Positions 24,514 through 36,770 of a stretch of 64,000 nt of DNA are shown one piece after another; position 1 is the stretch's first letter, and every line of letters begins with the position of its first letter. The DNA is from Cricetomys ansorgei (lineage: Eukaryota; Chordata; Mammalia; Rodentia; Nesomyidae). The position numbers were made by a program, and so were the translations under genes. The DNA lies in contig JAMJFZ010003721.1 of NCBI GenBank assembly GCA_026225945.1, positions 62,001 to 126,000 on the forward strand, in the 5' to 3' direction. The notes beneath the pieces were generated by a model. The model saw only the letters and a list, made by a program, of their open reading frames with translations. It did not search any database and was not told the DNA's origin.

Positions 24514-24842
24514 GGTTGTTCAAATGAGAACAGCCCTCATAGGCTCATACATTTGAATATTTGATCCTAAGTTGGTGGGACTGTTTGGGAAGGATTAGGA
24601 GGAGTGGCCTTGTTGGAGGAGGTTTGTCATTGGGGCTGGGCTTTGAGGTTTAAAAAGATTCATGATTCTCACTGTTTCTCTCTGCCTTGTGGTTGTGCAA
24701 CAAGATGTGAAGTCTCAGCTCTTCTATTGCTCCTCAATAATGAACTCTATTCCTCTGAAACCATAAACCAAATTAAATGATTTCCTTTATAACTGCCCTA
24801 ATCATGCTACTTTATTATAGTACTAGAAATGTAACTAAGACA
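24514..24842 (+). repeat. MaLR-like rodent LTR
   Basis: It follows the standard order: 'caaatgagaacagccctcataggctcata', 'gtggccttgttggaggaggt', 'gggctgggctttgaggttt', 'atgaactctattcctctgaaacc', an ATTAAA near 24774, and the terminus 'gtaactaagaca'. It is nearly complete. Confidence 0.75.
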
Positions 24843-25772
24843 TCAACTGAAGGAGAAAGTAGAACTTGGCCCCACACCTAGGTGAAACCCTGAGCTCTTG
24901 ATAAACACATTTTTATTTCCAAACCTCTGTCTCACTGAAGGGTAAAGCATAGGCTGTATTGCTGGGAGAATGAAATGAGTAGATAGGGCTATGAAAGTTC
25001 TTTAAGAAATATCCACCTGAATAGTTGATCTTGCCTACTATGCTTATCTCTAAGAGTTGACAAAAGACTGTCTTTAACAGTTCAAATTAATTTGGGTTTG
25101 TGGGTTTCATGAGCTGAAAATGTGAAGACAGACAACAAAGCTAATACAGATTTTTCTTAGCTGAAAACTTCTCTCTATCACACATTCTCCCGAGCTTCTT
25201 TTTCTCAAAGGGCAGCCATGATCCATCTGTGGTTTCCTTTCCCTCCCTGTGATCACTAGTTTTCTTCTTTCACAGGAAAGATTCTTGGGAAATTGCGGTA
25301 AACTACAGTTTCCAATATTTCAATCTTTCAATTACGTCTGCAAAAAATATTTCCTGACTATCATTCCAACAATTTGATTAAAGTTAAGCCAATTAAATAA
25401 TGCCTTCCTAACTGCTGGAATACAAGGCTGGATTCACATTCTCTGTGATAACAGAAGCTGGAAAGCACGCTCACTTCTTTGAATGTCTTTACCCATATTA
25501 TGTGTGCCCTGATGCTTTATAGTACTCTGTTACTAGTTTGTTTTCCACATTCATGTTTACAGTTTTATTTTCAGAAATTTTGTCGCAGTGGGATGCATTG
25601 TTCTTAATGTTCAAGCCTATATTTTCAAATGTTACCTAAATGTTTATGACTCTCAAAATAGTATTTTTCACTGCAAACTCAACTGTTAGCTGTTCCCTAA
25701 TTCCACTCTCATTTTCCTTTATGGTATTAGAATTGTTAGGTTGGCATGTGACTATTAAGAATGAAAATGGAA
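24843..25772. other. Unique intronic sequence
   Basis: No repeat family or exon recognised. Confidence 0.5.
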
Positions 25773-25985
25773 GGCTGGAGAGATGATTTGGCAGTTGAGA
25801 GTGTTTCCTGCTTTTGTAGGGAACCACATTAGGCAGCTCACAACAGCCTGTAATCTACTTCCAGAGTAACTGATAGTCTGCATCCCCCAAGGACACTTGC
25901 CTGTATGTAGAGTATATAAACTCATGCAGCCTCACACATACATTTAAATAAATCTTTTTCAAACTAAATAAAAAGATATTTTATA
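25773..25985 (+). repeat. B3 SINE
   Basis: The tRNA-like head 'ggctggagagatgatttggc' is intact, followed by 'cagctcacaacagcctgtaatctacttccag' and the tail 'aaataaatcttttt'. Slightly diverged and essentially full length. Confidence 0.75.
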
Positions 25986-26309
25986 AGTATTTCTTTTTTT
26001 TTCCAATTAGTTGGGGACATGTTAAGTGAAGTCTGAACCCCTCCTCAAAGAATAGGACATAGCCTGCACTCTCTTCCCTTCATTCCTTTTCTTCTGTCTT
26101 TCATTTCTCTTCCCTTCCACCCTCCTCCCTTCCATGGAGAATAATGTCAAGCATTAGAAACACTACCAGCTCAGTACAAATATTTTCACTCTGTTCATAA
26201 TAATATCTCAGAAAATGTTTATAAAGCTTATTTTAATTTTTCTACTGGAAATCTAGATTGAACTCATATTAAACTTTTTAAAAAATAGAAGAGTATAGGT
26301 TGTAGTTTT

Positions 26310-27057
26310 TTCCTTGAAGAATTTTTAAAAATAATTTTTAAGTTAGCATACAAAGTAATAGATTTTGTTGTGCACTTCACACAGTTGCCAGTGTCCTTTG
26401 TTCCCTCTGGTTTCTCCTTTGCTCTCCTCCTTGCCTTCTGCTTTCCTCTGACTGGTTCTCTACTTTCCCACACATAGTTCTCCATCTGCTTTTTTATTCC
26501 ATGTATTCCATCAACCTAGAGCTCTTCCTCTTTTCCATAGTTTTAAGAACCCACACATACACAATTCTAAATGCACTTAGAAGAGAAAGCATGTGGTATT
26601 TGTGATCATATATTTAATTATTTTGCTTAGCACAATGAGATGATCTATTTTTGGGAAATGTGACTTTTTCATATTTCTTTATATTTGTATAACATCAAAT
26701 CATTTATAGCACATTTCTCTATCCATTCTTCTGTTACTAGACAGAAGATTTAGTAACAGATCTTTGATCTCCCAGCCATTTTAAAGAGCACAGCAAACAA
26801 ACAAAAACACGTGGAGATGCAAGAAATCTCTGAATCTCTGTGGCATGCTGACTCAGAGTCCTTCAATATATGAATGGCAGAGCAGAATTGCATAGTCATT
26901 CTAACTTTGATACTGGATACTTTCTACACTCATTTTCACAGTTGCTTCACCTGCCTACATTCTAATTAGTGGGAATGAGAGTTCCTCATCTCCTGTATCC
27001 TTGCCAGAATTTGTTTCTATTTGACATTTTCCACTTTCTTTTCTTATTTTTCCTTTT

Positions 27058-27109
<52 letters not shown>

Positions 27110-27275
27110 TTCTCTCTCTCTTTCTCTCTCTTCTCTCTCTCTCTCTCTCTCTCTCCTTTCTCTCTCTTTCTTTCTTTCAATATAGCAATTCTAATTTGTG
27201 TGAGATGGAATCTCAAGGAAGCTTTTATTTTCAATTTCAAAATGACTAAGGATGTTGAACACTTTCAAGTATTCG
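26310..27275 (-). mobile_element. Old L1 3' end, antisense, interrupted by a TTTC tract
   Basis: On the plus strand the right end reads 'gtgtgagatggaatctcaagg' and 'aatgactaaggatgttgaacactttcaag', the antisense of the L1 ORF2 C-terminus. The middle 'gcttagcacaatgagatgatct' and the left 'agttagcatacaaagtaatag' are antisense 3' UTR. The TTTC/TC repeat at 27049-27178 sits within it. Confidence 0.6.
27049..27178. repeat. (TTTC)n(TC)n microsatellite
   Basis: Pure pyrimidine TTTC units pass into TC units. The ORFs of 110 and 84 aa here are products of this repeat. Confidence 0.95.
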
Positions 27276-27329
27276 GTCATTTGTATGTTTTTTTTTTTTG
27301 AGAACTGACTTCACTTCATTAATCCAGAG

Positions 27330-27720
27330 CTCTTAATTCACGCCGTCCTAGAATGATAAATATAGAAAGAAATAAAAAGGATATAATTAGGAAAGTGATT
27401 CTAATTTTCCTCATTTGCAAATGACTCCATATGTAAAAGACTCCACTAGGAAACATTTAGACTCTGTAAACCTTTTCAGCAAGATAGCAGGATACAGAAT
27501 CACACCACACAAAATGACAAAAATCAGTAGCTTTTCTGTAACAATAATGAATTTACTGAGAAATAAATCAAGGTTAAAAAAAAAAAAAGGAGCATGCATA
27601 CTAGCTTCACATCTAAAAAAATTAAAAAAAAAAAAGCTAGGAGTAAATGTAACTAAGAAGATCAAAAAGATCCACAATGAAAACTCAAAGATTAAAAAAT
27701 ATCTCATATTAATTGGTTAG
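27330..27720 (+). mobile_element. L1 ORF2 fragment (reverse-transcriptase region), left half of an older copy
   Basis: The plus-strand translation resembles L1 ORF2 just after its FADD-type motif: ILYVKDSTRKHL-like residues, then KIAGYRITPHKMTKISSFSV and LGVNVTKKIKKIHNENSK. Two A runs interrupt it. The C-terminal continuation appears beyond the younger L1, at 33590-34340. Confidence 0.65.
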
Positions 27721-27885
27721 CAGAATCACATGCATATATATCATATATTATATATATATAATATTTATGTTTACAGTATACATTTTACAATATGTTTTAT
27801 ATTTTATAATATTTATATAATAATATATTTTACAATATATATGCATATATTATTAAAATGAGTATTTTCCAAGATCAAAAAGCTA
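27721..27885. repeat. TA-rich low-complexity stretch
   Basis: Imperfect TATA/ATAATATT repeats lie between the older L1 fragment and the 5' end of the younger L1. Confidence 0.8.
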
Positions 27886-28240
27886 AGTAAATGAAAGTTG
27901 ATTGCAGATCCAGCCAGTGGACTGACTAGGTGAGATCCCTACCTGCAACCCACTTGGTCCTGCCCAGGCTACCCACTCCTCCAACCCCCCTCCCCCTCCC
28001 ACTAATCCAAGCAAGGAACCCAGCACCATTGCAAACTCAGCCAGCAGATTGATCAGGTGAGATTGGCACCTAAAGTCCACTTGATTCTGTTCCAACAACC
28101 CACTCTTCTGAAGCCCCAACCCACTCTCCTCCATCTCCACCTCCCCAACCCATGAACTCAAGCAAGGAACCCAATACCATTGCAGACCCAACTGACAAAT
28201 TAACCAGATGCCTAAATGCCAACATAAGAGCATAGTTAAT
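27886..28240 (+). repeat. L1 5' UTR monomer-like repeats
   Basis: Three successive diverged units of roughly 130-145 bp each contain 'accattgca' or a similar start, 'cagat.gac.aggtgagat', a 'ccactc' C-rich middle and 'caagcaaggaaccca'. Repeated 5' units like these carry the internal promoter in rodent L1s. Confidence 0.65.
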
Positions 28241-28258
28241 AACAACCAGGTAAATATG

Positions 28259-29330
28259 TCACCACCAAAACTCAACTACTTACTACAACAGACTCTAATA
28301 CCCTGATACAGCTGAAGGACAAGAAAAAGATATCAAAACCAACTTTATGAAGATAACAGAGGCCCCTAAAGAGGAATTAATAAAATACTCAAAGAAATAG
28401 ACAAAAAGACAAACAGACAATGGGAGGAATTGAGTAAATTTATAAAGGAAAACCAGCAAAACGAACAGAAAACTAGAAGAGATGAATAAATCTCTTAAAG
28501 AAAGTCAAGAAAAAACAAGCAAACAAATAAAGGAAATGAACAAAACTGTTCAAGACTGAAAATGGAAATAGAAGCCATAAAGAAAACACTAGCAGAGGGA
28601 ATTTTGGAAATAAAAAGTCTAAGAAAGTGATCAGAAACTACTGAGACAAGCTACAGCAAAAGAATACAAGAGATGGAAGACAGAATCTCAGGAGTTAAAG
28701 ATATTATAGAAGAACTGGAGATATCAGTAAAATAAAACATTAAATCCAAAAAATAGCTAACACAAAACATCAAGGAAATCAGGGACACAATGACAAGACC
28801 AAATCTAAGAATAATAGGAATAGAAGAAGGAAAAGAATCGCACCTCAAAGGGCCTGAAAACATTTTCAACAAAATCGTAGAAGAAAACTTTCCACACCTA
28901 AATAAGAAGATTCCCATTAAGTTACAAGAAGCATACAGAATACCAAATAGACTGGACCAGAAAAGAAAGTCACCTTGTCACATAATAATCAAAACATTGA
29001 ACATGCAGTATTAATAAAGAATACTAAAAGCTGTGAGAGAAAAAAAGTAAGTAACATATAAAGGTAAACGTATCACATCTTAATGGAGACAATAGAAGCA
29101 AGAAGGGCCTAGACAGATATCTTACAGACTTTAAGAGATCACAAATGCCAGCCTAGGTTACTATATTCAGCAAAGCTTTCAATTATCATAGATGGAGAAA
29201 ACAAAAAATTCAATGACAAATTCAAATTCAAACAATATCTATCCACAAATTCAGCCCTACAGAAGATGCTAGAAGGAAAACTCTAACCCAAGAAGGATAA
29301 CTAACTACACCCATGAAAACAAAAGAAATA
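28259..29330 (+). pseudogene. L1 ORF1 remnant
   Basis: ORF1 encodes the L1 RNA-binding chaperone, a coiled coil followed by an RRM-like and a C-terminal domain. Here an ATG at 28259 starts a lysine/glutamate-rich region that fits the coiled coil. The best preserved part (28790-29014) translates as MTRPNLRIIGIEEGKESHLK and onwards to IPIKLQEAYRIPNRLDQKRK, the conserved RRM/C-terminal region. Stop codons and frameshifts occur throughout (for example the 'ttaataa' near 29010), so no functional protein is made. Confidence 0.75.
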
Positions 29331-29411
29331 AATAACTTCAACCCACCAGAATCAAAAGAAAGAAGGCACAAACATTCACACAGCTACATACAAACCCGCC
29401 CCCCCCCCCAC

Positions 29412-32400
29412 ATGAACACCAACAACTACAAAATAAAGGTCCTAACAGTCATTGATCATTGATATCTCTCAATATCAATGTACTCAATTCCCCAATAAAA
29501 AGGCAAAGATTAACAGAATAGATATGAAAACAGGATCCATACTTCTGCCGCATACAAGAAACACAACATCAAAGATAAACATTACCTCAGAACAATGCGT
29601 TAGGAAAAGATTCTCCAAGCAAATGGACCCAAGAAGCAATCTGGAGTAGCCATTTTAATATCTAACAAAATAAACTTCAAACCACAAGTAAGCAAAAGAG
29701 ATGGGCAAAGACACTTCATACTCATCAAAAGAATAATACACCAAGACAACATTTCAATTGTAAACATCGAAGCCCCCAACACAAGGGCTCCCACATTTAT
29801 AAAAGAAACATTGCTAAAGCTTAAAACACACATTGATACTCAACTTTCACCAATGGACAGGTCAATCAAACAAGACCTTAACAGAGAAACACTGGAGCTA
29901 ACAGATGTTATAAACCTAACAGTTTTAACATATATTTACAGAACATTTTACCCCCACACAAAAGAATATAATGTTTTAATATCACAGCATGAAATCTCTA
30001 AAATCTACATCTTAGGCCACAAAGTAAGTCTCCATAGATACAGGATAGCTAAAATAGCTATCCTGCATCATATCAGACCACCATGGATTAAAGTTGGATT
30101 TCAACAACAGAAACAACAGGAAGTCTTCAAACTCATGGAAACTGAATAACTCCCTGCTGAACAATAGAAATAAAGGGAGAAATTAAAGATTTTCTAGATT
30201 TCAATGAAAATGAATCAACAACATACCCAAATCATGGGACACAATGAAAGCAGTGCTGAAAGGAAAATTCAAAGCACAAAGTGCCTACCACAAAAAGAGG
30301 AGAGATCACATCCTAGCAAATCATAGCACATCTGAAAGCTCTAGAACAAAAAGAAGTAATCACACCCAAGAGTAGCAGACAGAAAGAAATAAACAATCTG
30401 AGGGCTAAAATCAAAATAAAATAGAAACATAAAAATAGAAACAAAGAGAACAATTCAAAGAATCAATGAAACAAAGAGTTGGTTCTTTGAGAAAATCAAC
30501 AAGACAAACAAACCCTTATCCAGACTAATCAAAACACTCAGAGAAAATATCCAAATCAGCAAAATTAGAAATGAAAAGGGGGATAGAACTACAGACACTG
30601 GGGAAATCCAAAGAATCATTAGGTCATATTTTAAAAATCTATACGCTTCAAAATTGGAAAATCTAAACTAAATGGGACAATATTCTAGATAGATACCACC
30701 TTCCAAGGTTAAATCAAGATCAGATAGACAATTTAAACAGTCCTATAACCTCCAAGGAAACAGAAGCAGTCATTAAAAATCTCCCCACCAAAAAAAGCCC
30801 AGGGCCAGATGGTTTTACTACAGAATTCTATCAGACATTCCAAGAATAGTTAGCACCACTACTCCTCAAATTATTCCACAAAATAGAAGCAGAAGGAAGA
30901 CTGCCAAACTCATTCTATGAGGCAATGATCAGCCTGGTATAAAAAGCAGACAAGGATTCAACAAAGAAAGAGAATTACAGACCAATCTTTCTCATGAATA
31001 CAGATGTAAAAATATTTAATAAAATATTTGCAAACTGAAACCAAGAATACATCAAAAAGATCATCCACCATGATCAAGCAGGCTTCATCCCAGAGATGCA
31101 GGGATGGTTCAACATACGAAAATCAATTAATGTAATCCATCACATAAACAAACTGAAAGAAAAAATATAACACGTGATCATCTCACTAGATGCTGAGAAA
31201 GATTTTGCCAAAATCCAACACTTTTTCATGATAAAATTATTGGATAGATATGGGACACAAGGGACATACCTAAACATAATAAAGGCAATTTACAGCAAGC
31301 CCTCAGCCAAGATCAAATTAAATAGAAAGAAGCTCAAAGCAACTCCATTAAAATCAGGAATAGCAATGTTATTCTCTCTCCCCATACCTATTCAATATAG
31401 TACTTGAAATCCTAGATAGAGCAAAAAGGAGATCATGGAGATAGAAACTGGAAAGGAAGAAGTCAATGTACCCTTATTTGCAGATGATATGATTGCTTAT
31501 AAAAATGACACCAAAAATTCTACCAGGGAACTCCTACAGCTGATAAACAACTTCAGCAAAATGCTTGGCTACAAGATCAACAACAACAACAACAACAAAA
31601 AATCAGTAGCTCTCCTATATACAAATGACAAATGGATTAAGAAAGAAATCAGGCAAACAACTACCTTCACAATATCCACAAATAACATAAAATATCTTGG
31701 GGTAACTCTACCCAAGCAAGTGAAGATTCGTATGACAAAAATTTCATGCCTTTGAAGAAAGAAATTGAAGATCTCAGAAGATGGGAAGATCTCCCATGCT
31801 CCTGGATTGGTAGGATCAACAGAGTAAAAATGACCATCTTACCCAAAGCAATCTACAGATTCAATACCATCCCTATCAAAATCCCAACACAATTCTTTAC
31901 AGACATTGAAAGGACAATACTCAACTTCATATAGAAAAACAAAAAGACCAGTATAACTGAAATAATCCTGAAAAATAAAAGAACCTCTGAGAGTATTACT
32001 ATTCCTGTTCAAAAGCTTTACTACAGAACCACAGCAATAAAAACTGCATGGTATTGGCATTAAAAAAGCCATGTTGGTCAACGGAACTGAATCGAAGATT
32101 CAGACATAAATCCAAACACTTATGGATACCTGATCTTGATAATGAAGCCAGAAATATACAATGGAACAAAGAAAGCATCTTTAACAAATGGTGATAATCT
32201 ACCTGGATATCTGCATTTAGAAAAATCTGAAATGATCCATATTCATCAACATGCACAAAACTCAAGTCCAAGTGGATTAAGGACTTCAACAACATAAAAC
32301 CAGATACACTGAATCTGATAGAATAGGAATTGGGGAATATTCTTGAACCCATTGGCATCGGAGACAACATTCTAAACAGAACACCAAAAGCTCTGGCACT

Positions 32401-32900
32401 AAGATCAACAATTAATAAATGGGACCTCATGAAACTGAAAAGATTCTGTAAGGTATCAGACACCATCAACATGACAAAAAAGCAGCCTACAGAATGGGAA
32501 AAAAAATCTTCACCAACTCCACTTCCTATAAAGAGCTAATATCCAAAATCTACAAAAAAAACTCAAGAAACTAAACATCAAGAAAACAAATAATCCAATT
32601 TTAAAATGAGGTTTAGATCTAAACAAAGAATTCTCAAAAGAGGAATCTAAAATGGCTGAGAAACACTTAAAGATATGTTCAACATCCTTAGCCATTAGTG
32701 AATGCAAATCAAAACAACTGAATTCCATCCTACACCTCTCAGAATAACTAAGATCAATACCAAAAAGGACAGCTCATGCTGGAGAGGATGTGGAGCAAGA
32801 GGAATCACCATCGCTGGTGGGAATGCAAACTTGTACAGCCATTATGAAAATCAATATGGAGGCTCCCCAGAAATGATAAAAAAGGGAACTCCTGCCTGAA
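29412..32900 (+). pseudogene. L1 ORF2 remnant (endonuclease and reverse transcriptase)
   Basis: Open segments in shifting frames line up with L1 ORF2. The endonuclease region is at 29452-30149 (NKKAKINRIDMKTGSILLP; later [19 protein letters not shown]). A linker around 30790-30840 reads as [15 protein letters not shown] in broken frame. Reverse-transcriptase segments lie at 31174-31934, with the catalytic FADD motif at 31477-31488, then KMLGYKINNN and [20 protein letters not shown]. The C-terminal region follows to about 32900. In-frame stops at several points (for example the tag at 30847) and frameshifts make it non-coding. Confidence 0.85.
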
Positions 32901-33589
32901 ACTCCAGGCCAGGCCAGGAACCAGAGACTAGATAACCCAAAGATGATTTCTAATGATGCCATACTCTGCTCACAGCACCTAACCAAGTCCTCCAGATAGG
33001 TCCCCTCAGCAGCTGAGATGAGCATCTGGAGAGGCCCAGGGCCAAACATTATACAGAGATTGGGGAACCCTAAGGAAGAGGGAGATAAGGGATGGTGGAA
33101 ACCAGAGGGACTGAGGACACCAGGAGAACACATTGTCAACTGACTAGTACTCTTAGGAACCCACGGAGACTGAAGCCATAGACACAGAAGCTGTAGGATT
33201 CCCTAAATACATCACATGAATGTCTAAATTGGTGTTCTTCAAAGACTCCTACAGGCTGAAGTGGGGGTGTCTCTGACCATTTTACAGACCCTTGAGTCCT
33301 TTTTTCTCCTGCTGGGCTGCCTAGCCCACTGTTGATGTAGGGATTGGTGCCTGGCCTTGTTCCTTCCTGCTATGCCATGCCCTGATTGTGCTCTAACTCT
33401 GGGGGAACAGTTCTTTTCTGGGGAGAAGAAAGGGACTCCAGTGGCTAGTTTGTGGATGTAGATCTGCAGAGATGGAAGGAGATGGGGCAGGGTGAAGGGA
33501 GGGGGGGAGGAGGCCTGGGATGTATTCTATTCTATAAGCTGTATAAGAGAAGAAAAATTAAAATAAAAAAAGTAAAAATTAAAGTGTTG

Positions 33590-33815
33590 TTTCTTTTTAT
33601 AAATTTGGAAAATGCCATGAATAGCAAATGGAAGCAAAAACAACTCTTACAAAGAGCTATGCTGGAAGTACTGTAGAACGTAATTTCAAGTTATATTACA
33701 GAGCCACAGTAGCAAATTCAGCGTGGTACCTGCACATAAACAGACATACAGACCAACAGAATAGGGGACCCAGAAAACAATTCTACGATCTAATATTTGA
33801 CAAAGGATATTAAAA
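33590..33815 (+). mobile_element. Older L1 ORF2 fragment, right half (part 1)
   Basis: The translated region FKLYYRATVANSAWYLHINRHTD matches L1 ORF2 downstream of the part seen at 27330-27720, followed by YDLIFDKGY. It directly adjoins the A-rich end of the younger L1. Confidence 0.7.
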
Positions 33816-33989
33816 TATATGGATGTATTTGATAGACACACACACACACACATAGCTTCATTTATTTATAAAACATATATAGGTCAAGATTTGAGGGAGG
33901 GTTATGGAGTACAGGAAGAGATGGAATGAGAAGAGAGGTGAAATGGTGTAAAAACGGTGAACTCATATATGAAATCCTCAACTATTAAC
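33816..33989. other. Insert or rearranged segment within the older L1
   Basis: In the L1 consensus the DKGAKT and FNKWCW regions are nearly adjacent. Here about 170 bp with a short CA run (33836-33852) and a purine-rich stretch separate them. It may be the 3' end of another element. Confidence 0.4.
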
Positions 33990-34340
33990 AAATGAAGGAA
34001 AAACAGAATTTAATGAATGGTGCTAGACAACGTAGGATTTCTATATGTGTTTCTGCATTTACAGTCTTTAAAGCTGAAAGCTTACCTCCAATATGCAGAG
34101 TAATCGACTCAAAATGCACCAAAGAACTTGAAGACCCGAAACTTTGACACTGCTTAGAGGAAACAATAGGCAAAACACTTCAAGGCCAAAGCATAGGCAA
34201 GACATTGAGAAAAGATTGGAAAAATCTTTGACAACTACACCTCAGACAGGATATTAATGTCTGGGGTATTAATGTCTAGGTATATAAAGGACTGCAAAAG
34301 TTAAACATCTAAACCCATAAATTATCAGGTCAATAAATCT
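33990..34340 (+). mobile_element. Older L1 ORF2 fragment, right half (part 2)
   Basis: 'tttaatgaatggtgctagac', then 'caaaatgcaccaaagaacttgaagac', 'ataggcaaaacacttcaagg' and 'aaatctttgacaactacacctcagacaggatattaatgtc' follow the L1 ORF2 C-terminal order, with a deletion in the middle. Confidence 0.7.
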
Positions 34341-34379
34341 AGTGCTTTCTTGAGATTCTAAGGTATACACTATCAGAGT

Positions 34380-34500
34380 TGGAAACTGTGGCACATACCC
34401 ATAATCCCAGCACTTGGGAGATTTGAGGACAACCATCAGTTTGTAGCCAGACAGGGCACCAGAGCAAGATCTTGTAGCACAAAATCAAAACAAATGAAAT
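34380..34500 (+). repeat. B1-type SINE, old
   Basis: 'cacatacccataatcccagcacttgggag' is a clear B1 landmark; the right half is diverged and ends in an A-rich tail. Confidence 0.65.
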
Positions 34501-35044
34501 TCTACCATCAGGAGCCCTGTTGCTTTCTCTTGGCTAAGCCTCTTTGAATTGCCTGTCTTTGTTTCTCATTGCTCCGCATTTTAAAGAAACATTGCTTTAG
34601 GTTTTAAATCAGTCTCTCAGAATGACTTGCTATGTCATTGCTCTATGTTCTTGGAAAATTGATTTTTTTATAAGTCTATATTCAGTAAAAATAATCACAA
34701 AAGAGAAGCCATCATTATTTGTTCCTGAGTTTGGTGCTGTTTTATTTGAATAGTACAATCCTTAGCTCTTCCTCGGCTTACTTTACACAGGGCTCACATT
34801 CTTCCTTATCATCCCTACGCAGATGTCACCATGTTAAAGTTTCTATAAAAGTTTCTCAAAGCACGCAATAAATACCTACTTCTCTTAGGGAAAAGTGAGT
34901 CAGATATAGAAAATCATGAAGAAATATTTGTTGAATGGGTGACTCCTTAGAGAAAGGCACACACAGAATGAGAATACAATAATGGAGATAAATTGATCCA
35001 CCTCTGTATACAACCCATTCTTATTAGAATAGGTGACAAAGGCC

Positions 35045-35125
35045 TCAACCTAAGGCTCTGATTCAGAAATTCTGGGGCCAGAAATCAGAAACAGGATTTC
35101 TAATCAAGTCCCTGCTTACCTTCAG
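35045..35125 (-). repeat. MER5-like DNA transposon fragment
   Basis: 'ctctgattcagaaattctggggcc' followed by 'ggatttctaatcaagtccc' resembles the reverse complement of a MER5A-type hAT element. Short, so the call is tentative. The rest of 34501-35394 is unassigned. Confidence 0.4.
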
Positions 35126-35394
35126 TTTTCTGGTGAGGAAATCATGCTTGGTCTTAATGAACTAATTTTTTTTTTACTATATGAAACTTTATATATTAAA
35201 ACAAACTTAAATTATTTATTGAATCAATCTGACATTCCTCTAATCATTTTCTTTAAGAATTAACAATGACTTGCCCAAGAAAACCTGTTCAACAAAACTC
35301 TAAGGTGTTATTCTTAGAATCGGGACAATGGTATCTACTCTTAAATGATTATATATGCAATGCTATTTTTCAAAAAGAAACTTTTATTTAAACA

Positions 35395-35604
35395 AAATAA
35401 ATTATTTTAAAAATTATGTCTGTCTGCCTCTGTGTGGGTCTGTGAACATAAGTGCAGAGGCCAGAGAGGCCAGAAGTGTTGCATTCCCCTGCGCCTGGAA
35501 TTATAGGCAGTAGTAAATCATTTGATATGGATGCTGGAAATCAAACTCTAATCATCTGGAAAAGCAGTATGTACTCCTAATCACTGAGCCACCTCTCCAG
35601 CCCC
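35395..35604 (-). repeat. B3 SINE, antisense
   Basis: 'gcagaggccagagaggccagaagtg', 'gatatggatgctggaaatcaaactc' and 'cactgagccacctctccagcccc' give a near-complete antisense B3. Confidence 0.8.
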
Positions 35605-35739
35605 AGAAACATTTACTTGTAGCACTTAGAAAAACAATGTGTTAAAATCCACAAACTACAATTTAATATCATATCTATTTTTAAGTGTACAATTCTGAGA
35701 CAAGTATATTTATCATGTGACACCTAGCTTGCATTCCTC

Positions 35740-35890
35740 TTTCCTTTTTTTTTGAGGGGGGGTCAAAATAGAGTTTCTCTATTGTAACTCTTGCTGTCCT
35801 GGAACTCACTCTGTAGACCAGGCTAGTCTTGAACTCACAGAGATCCACCTGTCTTCACCTTTCCAAAATTACATCAGACGCTAGGCATAG
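35740..35890 (-). repeat. B1 SINE, antisense
   Basis: 'tgctgtcctggaactcactctgtagaccaggctagtcttgaactcacagagatccacctg' is near-consensus antisense B1, with a T-rich head (its A tail) at 35745. Confidence 0.85.
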
Positions 35891-36770
35891 CAGTCAAGTC
35901 ACACACATATCGATTGATCCTGTAGGTATCACATTTCACAGGGGTGTTCATACAGTGTAAGCCAAGTGAAAGAATGTGACCCAATCTTAAACCGAAATAA
36001 TGCTAGTGGAGGTTCTTGGATTGTGAATATTCAAAATTGTACTTTTATTAAGTTTGAAGTAAAAAATAAAGGAAGCCAGACTGAATGTGAAGCTGATTTT
36101 GTGATTCATTCCAGTCAACCTTGTAGTGTTTTCACTAATATAAAGCAACGGTGCTGGATACAAGATACTTCATATTTCATGTTTTCATGCTACTCATGTT
36201 TAAAATCATAGAAATTTTCCCCGAAACATAAAATTCAGATCACTTTGTCATATCTAGAAATGCAATGTGGGTTTTCTTTGTAGCTCTTACATTTGTTGGC
36301 TTTTCTTACACAGGCAACAATAGCTATTCACATTATATGCCTCCGAGTACTCCCAGCCATAGATGCATTAGCTCTCAGACAAGCACCACGCTATCATCAA
36401 TGAGATACCATAAGATAAGAGATGTTCTAATATTGCTTTGAAAAGAATTGCTTTGTGCTTAAGTGGTGAGAACAAGGAAACGTCTCTGCCTATACTTTTC
36501 AATCAGCCGCTGTATTGTTCAGAGAAGTGGATGACAGCATAAGCACCCCTTGAGCATTACATTCAGGAAAGGATAAGAAACATAAAGAATATGGGCTTAG
36601 GTGGGTGGGTTGACTGAGTAGCACTGGGCCCTGCTATTTTCTCAGAAACATTTGTAACAGCTCTGTTACGTAATGAACAATGGTTTTCAAAGACTTATGA
36701 CAATCACACTCTTTAGCAGAAATTAATTAATTACTGACTTGATTTATAAAACCCTTCCCATTATTCTTAC
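35891..36770. other. Unique intronic sequence
   Basis: A plus-strand 81-aa ORF at 35966-36211 has no recognised domain and no splice context; it is probably chance. Nothing else was recognised. Confidence 0.5.

Larger units (their letters stand above)
27886..33585 (+). mobile_element. Near-full-length L1 retrotransposon, inactivated
   Basis: In order: a 5' UTR of repeated units (27886-28240), an ORF1 remnant (about 28259-29330), a C-rich inter-ORF spot near 29396-29410, an ORF2 remnant (about 29412-32900), a 3' UTR with a G-rich polypurine run (33470-33520), and an A-rich end near 33550-33585. At 5.7 kb it is close to full length for a rodent L1. Both ORFs are cut by many stops and frameshifts, so it is a dead copy. 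It lies antisense to Kynu inside the large intron. The antisense ORFs inside it (130, 157, 121 aa and others) are shadows. Confidence 0.85.

Noticed and set aside
26969..27301. 110-aa and 84-aa ORFs on both strands
   Set aside because: They span a TTTC/TC microsatellite inside an antisense L1 fragment.
27883..28275. 130-aa minus-strand ORF
   Set aside because: It is the antisense of L1 5' UTR repeat units.
31999..32472. 157-aa minus-strand ORF, the longest in the window
   Set aside because: It is the antisense shadow of the L1 ORF2 remnant, which explains both its length and composition.
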